Shown here in pieces: positions 23,475 through 32,052 of a stretch of 64,000 bases of DNA. The DNA is from JANWHQ01 sp963775275 (lineage in GTDB: Bacteria; Pseudomonadota; Alphaproteobacteria; Caulobacterales; Caulobacteraceae), in contig CAVZII010000005.1 of assembly GCA_963775275.1 (NCBI GenBank), positions 1,922,001 through 1,986,000 of the forward strand, read 5' to 3'. Both the position numbers and the translations under genes were made by a program. A model generated the notes under the pieces. It worked only from the letters and a program-made list of their open reading frames with translations, was not told the DNA's origin and did no database searches. Each line of letters begins with the position of its first letter. Positions within the stretch are counted from its first letter, which is position 1.

Positions 23475-24530
23475 CTAGTCCGTAGATGGCAAGGCCCGCA
23501 CGTGATAGGCCAGGATCTTCCACTGGCCGTTCTCCTTCACCAGCCGGATCTCGATCGGCAGCTTGCCGCCGCCATCGACCTCGAGCGTGCCCTTCAGCTC
23601 GCCCTGACCGTCGCCGGTCTGCCTCGAGCTGAAGCTCTCCTTGGTCACGTGGGTGAGGCCGGGGTTCTCGGCGAGCATGGCCTTGAACGCGTCCAGCGAG
23701 GTCTGCTGGCGTGTGACCACCGCGAGCTCGCTGTAGGCCCCGACGACGTCGCCGGCATGCAGGGCCGCGAAGTGCCGCTCCACCGGCTTGACCAGGCCGC
23801 CGGTGGCGAACATCGCCAGGGCGATCACCCCGACGATGAAGACGACGATGCCGGCTACGATCTTCTGCCAGGTCTTCATCCGCCGCCGGGGCTTGGCGGC
23901 GGGGGCCGCCGGGGCCGCCGCCGGTGTGGACGCGGCGGAGCTTGCGGCGGCAGGCGCTTCGGCCGTCGTCGCAACGCCCTCCACGACGTGTCCGCAGGAT
24001 GGGCAGAACTGCGACTGGGGCGGCAAGGACTTGCCGCAGTTGGGGCAGAACATGGTCTTCGTTCCTCTCGTCAATGCTGGCCGTCCAGGCGCGCCTGGGC
24101 CGACGCCGGCCGTCTCAGGCGGGCGGCCGCCTTCGAGCTCGAAGCGCCAGCCGGCGGCGCCGACCGCCGCCTTCAGCGCCTCGCGCACCTGGCCGAAGTC
24201 CACCTTGCCGCCTTGGCCGCCCAGCCCGCGCTCCTCGTGCGCGCCCGAGCGCTCCCAGCCTTTGACCGTGGTGGTCTCGACCGAGAGGCTCGGCGGCGGC
24301 AGTCCCCAGGAGGTCTCCGTCACCGCGTCGCGGAAGCGCGCGGTGCAGCTCTGCTCGTCCAGGCGGCACGACATCTTGTAGGCGGCCTTGCGCTGGCCCA
24401 GCGGCCACTTCAGGAGGATGGCCTCCGTCTCGCCGTCGAAGCCGTCGCTTCCCGCCTCCCGCACCGTCACGCCGAGCGCCCTGGCCTTGGATTCCAGATC
24501 CGACAGCAGCTCGCTCTTGGTCATCGTCAT
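23475..24530 (-). CDS. Fused protein: unknown N-terminal domain plus zinc-ribbon membrane protein
   Basis: One open frame of 351 residues from the ATG at 24530, preceded by GGAGGA six bases away. Residues 1-~150 (MTMTKSELLSDLESKARALG ... VGAAGWRFELEGG) look like a complete small cytoplasmic protein of unknown function. After a low-complexity linker comes a zinc ribbon with two C-x-x-C knuckles (FCPNCGKSLPPQSQFCPSCG), an alanine/proline linker, one transmembrane helix (IVAGIVVFIVGVIALAMFAT) and an extracytoplasmic domain with DGGGKLPIEIRLVKENGQWK, resembling DUF4864-type domains. An internal ATG at the start of the ribbon (about 24051) has a GAGAGGAA sequence upstream, so these may really be two genes joined by loss of a stop or a one-base error. 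Confidence 0.6.
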   Translation of the reverse strand: MTMTKSELLSDLESKARALGVTVREAGSDGFDGETEAILLKWPLGQRKAAYKMSCRLDEQSCTARFRDAVTETSWGLPPPSLSVETTTVKGWERSGAHEERGLGGQGGKVDFGQVREALKAAVGAAGWRFELEGGRPPETAGVGPGAPGRPALTRGTKTMFCPNCGKSLPPQSQFCPSCGHVVEGVATTAEAPAAASSAASTPAAAPAAPAAKPRRRMKTWQKIVAGIVVFIVGVIALAMFATGGLVKPVERHFAALHAGDVVGAYSELAVVTRQQTSLDAFKAMLAENPGLTHVTKESFSSRQTGDGQGELKGTLEVDGGGKLPIEIRLVKENGQWKILAYHVRALPSTD

Positions 24531-24650
24531 GGATGTTCCTCCGGGCAGCGTGCGCCTGCGCGCGCCGGCCCCGTGCTGCGGGCGCTTGCACGCCCCCATT
24601 CGACGGTGCGGACGCCCCGGGCGCGCGGCCCGGTCCGGTCGGGCCGGACC

Positions 24651-25031
24651 CTAGTAGCGGCGGTCCCCGTCGTCGTTGCGGCGCAGCCAGTGGATCTGGT
24701 CGTTCAACCGGTCCAGCCTGCGCTGCAGGAAGGCGCGGTCGCTGGGCGTCAGGTAGCCGCCGTTGCGGCGCATGGTGCGGCGCATGTCATGGCGGATGTC
24801 GTCCAGCTGCTGCTGCACGCGATAGGCCTCGCGGCGGTCGAGCGAGCCGTTGCCGCGGCCGCGGTCGATCCGGCGCTGCATCCAGTCGATGCGGCCCGCG
24901 ATGTCGTAGTTGCGCTCGCTCCGGTCCGGGCCGCGCTCGCGCGGTCCGCCCCGGTAGGGCTGGGCCAGCGCCGGCGCTGCGGCGGCGATGATGCCGACGG
25001 CGGCCAGCACCATCAGGTTGACGCGTCTCAT
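24651..25031 (-). CDS. Small periplasmic helical protein of unknown function
   Basis: A 126-residue protein from the ATG at 25031 with an AAGGAG site upstream. The signal peptide (MRRVNLMVLAAVGIIAAAAPALAQ) is followed by about 100 very basic, arginine-rich residues predicted helical, with motifs NYDIAGRIDWMQRRIDRGR, LDDIRHDMRRTMRR and DRAFLQRRLDRLNDQIHWLR. The pattern recalls small periplasmic proteins common in Caulobacterales and sphingomonads whose role is unknown. A TTGACGCGGATCAA box lies 65 bases upstream, suggesting induction under low oxygen. It is transcribed alone. Confidence 0.7.
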   Translation of the reverse strand: MRRVNLMVLAAVGIIAAAAPALAQPYRGGPRERGPDRSERNYDIAGRIDWMQRRIDRGRGNGSLDRREAYRVQQQLDDIRHDMRRTMRRNGGYLTPSDRAFLQRRLDRLNDQIHWLRRNDDGDRRY

Positions 25032-25095
25032 TGTGGGCTCCTTCGAGCACTGCCTTGCGTTGCCGCCAGCAGACCATGGCCGCGCGCCGGCGCCA

Positions 25096-25109
25096 TTGAC
25101 GCGGATCAA
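25096..25109. promoter_or_regulatory. FNR/FixK-like box
   Basis: TTGACGCGGATCAA matches TTGAY-N4-ATCAA. Its centre is about 71 bases upstream of the small periplasmic protein start (25031, minus strand), a normal activator position. On the other side only the 3' end of the M3 peptidase gene is found, so the small gene is the likely target. Confidence 0.45.
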
Positions 25110-25154
25110 GCGCGGTCGGCGCCGTTCCGTCCACTGATGAGCGCGCTGGGTCCC

Positions 25155-27038
25155 TCAGCCGGCCTTCGCGAGCTCAGTCTCCAGGGCGTCCAAAGTCCGC
25201 GCGAACTTGTCCACCAGGGCGCGGTAGGGGGCGGGCGTGGTCATGTCCAGGCCCGCGCGTTTCAGGATCAGGACCGGATCGTCCGAGCCGCCGGCCTTCA
25301 GGACGCCCAGGTAGGTGTCCCGCGCCTTGGCGCCTTCGGCCAGGGTCCGGTCGCTGAAGTAGGCCGAGGCGGCGATCGAGGTGGCGTACTGATAGACATA
25401 GAAGTTGTAGTAGAAGTGCGGGATGTAGGCCCACTCCACCGCATAGGCCTCGTCCAGGGTCACGGCGGGGGCGTAGTAGGTCTTCAGGATCCCGAAGTAG
25501 ATCTCGTTCAGCCGCTCGCCCGACAGGCCCTCGCCCTTCTCGGCGGCCTCATGGATGGCTAGCTCGAACTCGGCGAACTGGGTCTGGCGGAAGAAGGTGT
25601 TCTTGAACAGCTCCAGCAGCTGGTCGAGGTAGAACACCTTCTCGGCCGGGCTCTTCGCCTGCCCGACCATCATGTGGTTCAGCAGCTGCTCGTTGTTGGT
25701 CGAGGCGATCTCGGCCAGGAAGATCGGGTAGTAGGCCGTGGGATAGGGCTGGGCCGCCTCGGCCAGCACCGTGTGCATGGCGTGGCCCCACTCGTGGGCG
25801 AAGGTGGTCAGCCCGTCGTAGTTCTGGGCGAGGTTGAGGAGCAGATAGGGGTGCACGCCATAGGCGGCGTTCTCATAGGCGCCCGACGCCTTGCCCTTGC
25901 GCGGCCAGGGATCCATCCACTTCGCCGCCGTCGCCGCGGCCAGGGTCTTCTCATAGGGCTCGCCCAGCGGCTTCACCGCCTCCAGCACCAGGGCGCGCAT
26001 CTGGTCCAGCGTGAAGCGCTTCTCCAGCTTGGTGATGGGCGGATAGAGGTCGTAGTAGCGCAGCTCGTCCAGCCCCAGGAGCTTTTGGCGAAGCCGCATG
26101 TAGCGCTGCAGCGCCGGCGCGCCCCTGTGCGCCTCCTCGATCAGCGTCTTGTAGACCGCGGCCGGCACATTGTTCGCCGACAGCGCCAACTCCAGCGAGC
26201 TCGCATACTTGCGGCTCCTGGCGACCAGGATGTGCGACTGCACCTCGGCCGAGAGCGCGGCGCCCAGCGAGCTCTTGAACTGGGCGTACTGGCCGAACAG
26301 GGCGTCGAATGTCGCCTTGCGGTCCGCGCGCACCGGCGAGTCCCGGTGGGCGGTGAAGCCCTGGTTGTCGATCGTCGCCTCGCCGGTGGACAGCATCACC
26401 TTCGGCCAGGGGATGTCGGACAGCACCAGCTGGGTGCGCACCTGTTCGGGCGTGGACTCCAGGGTCGAGGCGGCGGCCAGCACGCCCTCCGCCTCGGCGC
26501 CCAGGGTGTGGGGCGCGAGCCTCAGCGTCGAGGCCAGCTGGAAGGCCCAGGGCGCAAGGCCCGGCTCCTGCTGTTCGAAGGCGGCGATCTTGTCCTGGCC
26601 GATCTCGAGGATCTCGGGCGAGAGCCAGGCCGTGGCCGACTGGAAGGCCGTGCCGAGTTCGGTCGCCTGCTCGCGCCGCTCCTGGGCCGCCGAAACGCGC
26701 GTGTCCGCGTCCGCCGTCAGCCCGGCGTAGAGCGTCAGCTTGTCCAGCCGCTGGTTCAGGTCCGCGATCGCCTGAAGCCCGGCCTTCAGGCTCGCCGCGT
26801 TGACGCCGAGCTTGCCCTTCAGCGCGTCCAGCGAGGGCAGGGCTGCGGCCACGGCCCTGCGTTCCGCCTCCCAGGCCGCGTCCGAGGCGAAGAGGTCGCT
26901 CAGGTCCCACGCCGGGCGCGGAGCCGCAGGGGTGGCGGCGGGGGTCGCCTCGGCCGCCAGCGCCGAAAAGGGCAGGGCGGCGCTCGCCGCGGAAACGCCG
27001 AAGGCGCCGATCAGCGCGCGGCGGGACAGTTCATTCAT
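25155..27038 (-). CDS. M3 family oligoendopeptidase F-like metallopeptidase
   Basis: A 627-residue protein from the ATG at 27038 with GGAGG upstream. The N-terminus MNELSRRALIGAFGVSAASA is a Tat-like signal (SRRALIGAF), so the enzyme is exported. The catalytic zinc motif H-E-W-G-H lies in LTTFAHEWGHAMHTVLAEAA, with the third ligand Glu in the downstream block FLAEIASTNNEQLL, as in oligoendopeptidase F (PepF). The C-terminal WAYIPHFYYNFYVYQYATS block is also typical. PepF enzymes cut peptides of roughly 7-17 residues and are usually cytoplasmic, so a signal-bearing version points to periplasmic peptide degradation. It is monocistronic. Confidence 0.87.
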   Translation of the reverse strand: MNELSRRALIGAFGVSAASAALPFSALAAEATPAATPAAPRPAWDLSDLFASDAAWEAERRAVAAALPSLDALKGKLGVNAASLKAGLQAIADLNQRLDKLTLYAGLTADADTRVSAAQERREQATELGTAFQSATAWLSPEILEIGQDKIAAFEQQEPGLAPWAFQLASTLRLAPHTLGAEAEGVLAAASTLESTPEQVRTQLVLSDIPWPKVMLSTGEATIDNQGFTAHRDSPVRADRKATFDALFGQYAQFKSSLGAALSAEVQSHILVARSRKYASSLELALSANNVPAAVYKTLIEEAHRGAPALQRYMRLRQKLLGLDELRYYDLYPPITKLEKRFTLDQMRALVLEAVKPLGEPYEKTLAAATAAKWMDPWPRKGKASGAYENAAYGVHPYLLLNLAQNYDGLTTFAHEWGHAMHTVLAEAAQPYPTAYYPIFLAEIASTNNEQLLNHMMVGQAKSPAEKVFYLDQLLELFKNTFFRQTQFAEFELAIHEAAEKGEGLSGERLNEIYFGILKTYYAPAVTLDEAYAVEWAYIPHFYYNFYVYQYATSIAASAYFSDRTLAEGAKARDTYLGVLKAGGSDDPVLILKRAGLDMTTPAPYRALVDKFARTLDALETELAKAG

Positions 27039-27195
27039 GCAGGCCTCCGGAACGCGCAAATAGATGCCCGATGCGGCGGCCCTGTCCAGCCGCCCGGCCG
27101 CGCCTCGTCCCGATCCGGCGACGCTTGCATGGGCGTCCGCCATGGCCTTGGATGGGGGCCGGGGAGCTGCCGGGCGGGCCTTGTGGAGCCATGCC

Positions 27196-27656
27196 ATGAA
27201 GCCGCGATTGAACCCTGCCGCCGTCGCTCCCGACGGGATCGCCGCCCTGAGTCGGCGTCGAGACCTACATCCGGAGCTCCGGCCTCGATCCCCGCATCGT
27301 CGCCCTCATCCAGACCCGCGTCTCCCAGATGAACGGCTGCGCCTACTGCCTGCACATGCACACCGAGGAGGCCCTCGAGCTCGGCGAGTCCGACAGGCGC
27401 CTGCTGCTGCTCGACGCCTGGCGCGAGTTCCAGCCTCTTCTCCTCGCGCGAGCGGGCGGCCCTGGCCTGGGCCGAGGCCCTGACCGAGATCGCCCGCACC
27501 CACGCGCCCGACGACGTCTACCAGGAGGCCCGCGCCCAGTTCTCCGAGAAGGAGCTGGCCGATCTCTCGATCGCCATCGCCATGATCAACGCCTGGAACC
27601 GGCTGAGCATCGGCGCGCGCGCGGTCCATCCATCGGACGTTCGAAAGGCGGCGTGA
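27196..27656 (+). pseudogene. Carboxymuconolactone decarboxylase/AhpD-family protein with two frameshifts
   Basis: The family pattern is complete but spread over three frames: MKPRLNPAAVAPDGIAALS, then VETYIRSSGLDPRIVALIQT with QMNGCAYCLHMHTEEALELG, then RAALAWAEALTEIARTHAPD to WNRLSIGARAVHPSDVRKAA and a TGA at 27654. Removing one T at 27252 (GAGTCGG) and one T at 27428-27429 (GAGTTCC) gives one continuous ~152-residue protein. The C-x-x-C-x-x-x-H redox site (CAYCLHMH) is intact. Members are peroxidases or decarboxylases. Two independent single-base insertions in so small a gene mean either decay or sequencing error. It is divergent from the M3 peptidase. Confidence 0.8.
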
Positions 27657-27665
27657 GGCGCGCGT

Positions 27666-29624
27666 CTACCGCGGCGGGTTGTTCTTCTCCAGGAACGCCA
27701 CCGTCGCCTGCAGCATCTGGACCCGCGTCTCCTCGCGCGAAAGCCAGTGGTCCTCGCTCGGCAGGGTGACCATCTCCACCGGCTTGTTGGCCTCCTTCAG
27801 GGCGCTCTGCATCTGCTGGCTCTGCTCGATCGGGACCACCGTGTCGTCCCTGCCGTGGATCAGCAGGATCGGCGCGCTGGCGTCGGCGGCGTGGCGCAGC
27901 GGCGAGATCTGGTCGAACACGGGGTCGGATGGGTCCGTGGCTCCCACGAACCGGTCCCAGAAGCGCACTCCGATGTCGTGCTTGGCGTCGGCCGAGCGGC
28001 CGCCGATGAACTTGCGCATGTCCGAGATCCCGGCGACGGCCACGGCGCATCGGTAGACCCCGTGCTCCAGCGTCACGCCGGCCAGGGCCGCGTAGCCGCC
28101 GTAGCTCCCGCCGACGATGCAGACCCGCTTCGGATCGATGTAGCCGGCCGAGGCGAGTGCGCGCACGCCGTCGGACAGGTCCGACTGCATCTTGCGCCCG
28201 AACTCGCTGAAGCCCGCCGATTCCAGCGTCCAGCCGAAGCCCGTCGAGCCGCGGAACTGCGGCTGCAGCACCGCATAGCCGCGCGAGGCGAGGGCCTGGG
28301 CCCACCAGTCGAACCCGGCCTCGTCCCTGGCCGCCGGCCCGCCGTGCGGCAGCACGATCAGCGGCAGGTTCTTCGGCGCGCGCCCGTTCGGCAGGGTCAG
28401 GAAGGCATGGATCGGCGTGCCGTCCTTGGCCGGATAGGTGGCGATCCGCACTTCCGCCAGGTCGTTGGGCGTGATGCCGTCATAGGCGCCGCCGATCTCC
28501 CATGCCTTGTGCTGGTCGAGGTCGACGACCGCGTAGGCGACGCCGTGAACGAATCCGGTCACCCGCACCGCGACCCGCTTGCGGTCGTCCGACCAGCTGA
28601 CCGGCTCGACGTCCTCGTCCGGGAAGGTCTTCACCACCGCGTTCCAGGCCGCCTGGTCCTTGGGATCGAAGAAGACATAGGACGGCTCCATGCCCATCTT
28701 CACGCCGCCGATGATGCGGTGGGTCGCCGGGTCTTCGATCAGGCTCGACAGCCCGTCGTAGCGGTCGATGGGATCGGAAAGCTTCCCGTCGGCCAGCGAG
28801 ATCTCCCGGTCCTCGGTGTCGCTGTCGCCCTGCTTCAGGTCCAGCACGAGCGAGCCGCCGTCCGGGCTCAGCCCCAGCACCGAGGGCGGGTCGTTCGGCG
28901 CCCTGGTGGAATAGGCGTCGAACCAGCCGTCGCCGCGCCGCAGGCGAAGGGTCCAGATCTGGGTCTGCTCGTCATAGGTCGTCTGGGCCAGCAGCCCGCC
29001 GTCCTCGCCCACTATCCACGCCCGGCTCTGTTTGCCCGAGAGCGCGTTCTCGACCACCCTTTCGCTGCCGTTGGCGATGTCCACCGAGATCAGGCCGTCG
29101 GCGCCGCGGCTGTCGATGAACACGACGCCCCTGGCGAACACCGTCGTCCGCCCCTTCACCGTCCGCACCTCGGGCAATCCGTCGATGACGTTCATCGTCG
29201 GCGTCCCGTGGAAGAACGAGTCCGCGCCACGGTCGGAGGAGCGGCTCAGCAGCGGCGTCGACTTGCGCTTGGCGAGGTCCAGGCTCTGCACCATGAACCA
29301 TTCGCTGCGGGCGCTCTCGACGTCGACGGCGAAGCCGGTCTGGGACTTGACCACCAGCAGATGGTCGGGGTCGGCCCAGATCAGCGCCCGCACCTTCTGT
29401 TCCGTCGGCGACAGCGCCGTGACGTAGGCGGCCGGGTCGATCTGGTCGATCACCACCGCCTGTCCGTTCTTCGTCGGCTGGACGAACGCGACCTTCGCCC
29501 CGTCGGGCGAGATGGTGACCATGTCCATCGTCGGCAGCTTGCCGTAGGCCTCGAGCGCCGCCGCCGACGCTACGCCGCAGCCGCAGGCCCACACGGCCGC
29601 GGCCATGATGATGGCGCGTCTCAT
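27666..29624 (-). CDS. S9 family prolyl oligopeptidase-like serine peptidase
   Basis: A 652-residue exported protein (signal MRRAIIMAAAVWACGCGVASA). The N-terminal half is a beta-propeller (blades with TISPDGAKVAFV and GLSPDGGSLVLDL). The C-terminal alpha/beta hydrolase domain has the nucleophile in IVGGSYGGYAALAG, the Asp in LIHGRDDTVVP and the His in PSEDHWLSREE. Peptidases of this type (dipeptidyl/acylaminoacyl peptidase group) cut short peptides after entry through the propeller pore. Its cysteine in WACGC could also be read as a lipobox-like position, but I favour ordinary cleavage at ASA. It is convergent with the CMD-family gene (9-base gap). Confidence 0.87.
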   Translation of the reverse strand: MRRAIIMAAAVWACGCGVASAAALEAYGKLPTMDMVTISPDGAKVAFVQPTKNGQAVVIDQIDPAAYVTALSPTEQKVRALIWADPDHLLVVKSQTGFAVDVESARSEWFMVQSLDLAKRKSTPLLSRSSDRGADSFFHGTPTMNVIDGLPEVRTVKGRTTVFARGVVFIDSRGADGLISVDIANGSERVVENALSGKQSRAWIVGEDGGLLAQTTYDEQTQIWTLRLRRGDGWFDAYSTRAPNDPPSVLGLSPDGGSLVLDLKQGDSDTEDREISLADGKLSDPIDRYDGLSSLIEDPATHRIIGGVKMGMEPSYVFFDPKDQAAWNAVVKTFPDEDVEPVSWSDDRKRVAVRVTGFVHGVAYAVVDLDQHKAWEIGGAYDGITPNDLAEVRIATYPAKDGTPIHAFLTLPNGRAPKNLPLIVLPHGGPAARDEAGFDWWAQALASRGYAVLQPQFRGSTGFGWTLESAGFSEFGRKMQSDLSDGVRALASAGYIDPKRVCIVGGSYGGYAALAGVTLEHGVYRCAVAVAGISDMRKFIGGRSADAKHDIGVRFWDRFVGATDPSDPVFDQISPLRHAADASAPILLIHGRDDTVVPIEQSQQMQSALKEANKPVEMVTLPSEDHWLSREETRVQMLQATVAFLEKNNPPR

Positions 29625-29865
29625 GTCGATGCTCCCCCCGACACTACCCCGTCGCAGTTAAGCCTGTACGCGCGCTACGCGCAATTCCTTCATCGACACG
29701 GCGTGGCTGACTTGGATGAGACGCGTCCAGGCCGAGGGCCGCCGCGCTCGGCGCCGTCGGCTCCGCTCGCGCGCGAGCGCATGCTTCGCAGGATCTTCCA
29801 TGACCCGCGGCCGGTTCGATCTTCGCCCTTGCGCGGACTTCTGGGCGTGACCTTGGCGTGAGCGC

Positions 29866-29896
29866 GGGCGGGCGGCTTGCTTGGCGCCGCCCGCCC
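29866..29896. terminator. GC hairpin between two minus-strand genes
   Basis: GGGCGGGCGGC (29866-29876) pairs perfectly with GCCGCCCGCCC (29886-29896), a 9-base loop apart, just after the stop of the 273-residue protein gene. It lacks a U-tract. The rest of 29625-29918 shows no gene I can support. Confidence 0.5.
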
Positions 29897-29918
29897 GGCG
29901 CCGTACGAACTTTGGCGC

Positions 29919-30740
29919 CTACCCGAACACCGACAGCCGGCCCTTGACGATGCCGAAGCCCTTTGCCCTGGCGAAGTCCGGCTCGGGGGCGGCTTTCATC
30001 CGCTCCAGCGCCTCCGCATCGAGCGGGTCCCGCGCCGAGTAGTAGGGCGCGGACTGCGGCGGCTCGGCGTTGAACCCGCCGAAGGCCTCCTCCACGTCGG
30101 TCCAGGAGCGCACGACGCATCCGCCTCTTGCCAGCCTGCGGACCACGAAGTCGGCGCGCGGGAGCAGGGACTGCGGGCTGTCCCACAAGGCCAGGCTCCT
30201 GAGCGCGCCGTTCAGTCCGTCGTGGGTCGGCAGGACCGCGAGCTCGGCGATCTCCTCGGTTCGCCCCGCCTGGGCCAGCCCGATCTGGACCAGCGGGCGC
30301 TGCTCCGCGTAATCGAAAGCCCCCTGCAGGGTGTGCAGGTCCGCGACCGCGCCGTCGCGCAGGCCCGGCTCGAACGCCTGCCACCGACCGTCCCGCAGCA
30401 CCATGGGCGCATAGCAGAGCGGCCAGCTCTCGTCCGCCAGGACGTCCGGCACGAAGCGCGCGACCAGGGTCAGCGCGTGGACGTCCTCAGAACCGGCGAC
30501 GACCAGGCAGCGCCTCGACGCCGCCACGACCACCGGATCGCCGCGCAGGGGCGCAGAGGCGAACACCTGCGGCGTCAACAGCCTGGCTGCCGGGTTGTTG
30601 TCGTCGCTGATCGCGAGGTGGAACCCGAGCTCATGCGGCTCGAACCGGACCGGATCCGCGGCCCGCAGGTTCGCCACGGCGATGTCCATGCACGCGTCGA
30701 ACGAGCGGCCCCAGTCCTTCAGCGTCGTGGCTGAGATCAT
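29919..30740 (-). CDS. Uncharacterised protein, possibly DUF1444-like
   Basis: A 273-residue soluble protein without signal or membrane segments. The beginning (TTLKDWGRSFDACMDIAVAN with LRAADPVRFEPHELG and DDNNPAARLLTP) and the block GDPVVVAASRRCLVVAGSED resemble the layout of DUF1444/YtpQ-type proteins, but the similarity is weak and based on pattern only. The end (EPDFARAKGFGIVKGRLSVF) shows no known motif. It stands alone with hairpin-bearing DNA downstream and a short non-coding stretch (30741-30932) upstream. I cannot assign a function. Confidence 0.55.
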   Translation of the reverse strand: MISATTLKDWGRSFDACMDIAVANLRAADPVRFEPHELGFHLAISDDNNPAARLLTPQVFASAPLRGDPVVVAASRRCLVVAGSEDVHALTLVARFVPDVLADESWPLCYAPMVLRDGRWQAFEPGLRDGAVADLHTLQGAFDYAEQRPLVQIGLAQAGRTEEIAELAVLPTHDGLNGALRSLALWDSPQSLLPRADFVVRRLARGGCVVRSWTDVEEAFGGFNAEPPQSAPYYSARDPLDAEALERMKAAPEPDFARAKGFGIVKGRLSVFG

Positions 30741-30932
30741 GGTCAGGCCGGGAGTCCGTCAAGCCCGAGACGGCGCAAGGTTTGAGAGCTGGCGCACTCG
30801 TCCCCGGGCGTCGCTGTCCCGCCCGCGGGGTCTCGTGACGTGAATTTGATCTCGCCGATCGCATCCGCGCCCGCTCGTGGCGGCCTCTACCCGTTGAACG
30901 GGCGGCCATGCCGCCGATGCGGAGGACGCTCG

Positions 30933-31908
30933 ATGATCGGATCGGTATCTGGCCGCGCGCGCGCCGGCGTGGGCGCGCTCATGCTAGTGTGGTGGATCAG
31001 AAGTTCGCATGATGATGGCGGCGCCCTCGGCTGCGAACTTCTGATCCGTAAACCACACTAGAATCATACATTTGCTAGTGTCCTTATCGATTCCGAAGTT
31101 CGCATCCGCCTTGCAAATGCGCTGGCGAACTTCGGAATCGGGACACTAGTGACCCTCGGGGCCTGCGCGCCGCAGGGCGCCAAGCCGGCCCCCCCAGGAC
31201 CGGCAGGTGGCGACCCGCACCCTGGCCTGGAGCGGCGGGGACCGGCTGTGGGTCGGGGTCGACGCCGATACGCGATACGTCCCCGGGGCGGACGCCAAGG
31301 TGGTGGTCACCGGGCCGCGGAGCGAGATCAAGGACATCGTGGTCGATGACGGCGTCATCCGCCGCCAGGTCCGGCGCTGGCGTTGGGGCTGGCGCTGGGG
31401 CCGCTGGTCGGAGCCGGAGGTTCATATCGTCGTCACCGCGCCGCACCTGTCGTCCGCTGGCGTCGGCGGCGCGGGCCGGCTCGATCTCGGCCGCCTGGAC
31501 CAGGACCAGCTCGCGCTCAGGGTGTCCGGGTCGGGCTCCACCCTCGCCTCCGGCGCGGTCAAGTCGCTCAAGGTGAGGGTCTCGGGATCGGGCGGCGCGC
31601 GCCTCAGCGACCTCAGCGCCGAAGACGTGGACGCGGGCGTGTCCGGCTCGGGCTGGGTGACCGCCGCCGGCGCCTGCAAGACCCTTCACGTCGGCATCTC
31701 CGGCTCGGGCCACGCCAACCTCGGGGCCCTCTCGACCGACGACGTGGACGCGCACATCTCCGGCAGCGGCTCGGCCCGCCTCGCGCCCAGGCATTCCGCC
31801 AACCTCGAGATCTCCGGATCGGGCGGCGTGAACCTGGTCACCGAACCGCAGAAGCTCTCGGTGCACCGGTCCGGCGCCGGCTGGGTCCGCCATCCGAACG
31901 AGCGCTGA
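30933..31908 (+). pseudogene. Lipoprotein with GIN/DUF2807 domain, split by element copy B
   Basis: The 5' part starts at the ATG at 30933, with GGAGG seven bases upstream, and encodes MIGSVSGRARAGVGALML. The palindromic element then interrupts it. Downstream of the element the same frame continues VTLGACAPQGAKPAPPG, a textbook lipobox (LGAC) once the element is removed. After a C7 run (31189-31195) the reading shifts by one base into the main open frame from 31207 to 31908, with QVATRTLAWSGGDRLWVGV and several GSGS-type beta-helix repeats (LRVSGSGSTLASGAVKSLKV, GVSGSGWVTA, HISGSGSARL) typical of DUF2807 autotransporter-head-like domains. The intact ancestor would be a lipoprotein of about 245 residues. 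As it stands it has no export signal. Confidence 0.72.
30984..31149. mobile_element. Composite palindromic MITE-like element, copy B
   Basis: 166 bp nearly identical to 9298-9462, differing at a handful of positions (for example GGCGCCC for GGTGCCC, a changed spacer, and one extra base near the right end). It has the same two palindromes, 30984-31061 and 31075-31149, each bounded by CTAGTGT and ACACTAG. CTAG flanks on both sides fit target duplication at a CTAG site by an IS630-type transposase acting in trans. Here it sits inside a signal-peptide coding region and ends the reading frame at the TAG at 31059-31061. Confidence 0.75.
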
Positions 31909-32005
31909 CCGGAGCGGCGCGCGGGGTCTCAGAGCCCGGCGAACGGCTCAGTCAGGCCTGGTCGGTCGTGGGGCGGGCGGGCCTCCTGGCCAAGCCGCGC
32001 TGGCC

Positions 32006-32052
32006 TGGCGCACCCGACAGGATCGAACCTGTGACCTCAGCCTTCGGAGGGC
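32006..32052 (-). repeat. Displaced 3' half of tRNA-Arg (attachment-site remnant)
   Basis: 47 bases identical, apart from one missing base, to positions 33670-33717 of the intact tRNA-Arg gene and in the same orientation. It covers the CCA end, acceptor 3' strand, T-arm and anticodon-arm 3' side. The missing base is in the T-loop (TTCGATCC instead of TTCGAATCC), so it cannot be functional. Such displaced tRNA ends mark the far boundary of elements integrated by tyrosine recombinases. A short hairpin GGAGGGCC/GGCCCTCC (32047-32070 area) overlaps its edge. Confidence 0.8.

Noticed and set aside
30840..31061. A 73-residue gene ending inside element copy B
   Set aside because: The tail is the palindromic element itself, and the same tail appears after the unrelated gene at 9301. 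The real start is the ATG at 30933 of the disrupted lipoprotein gene.
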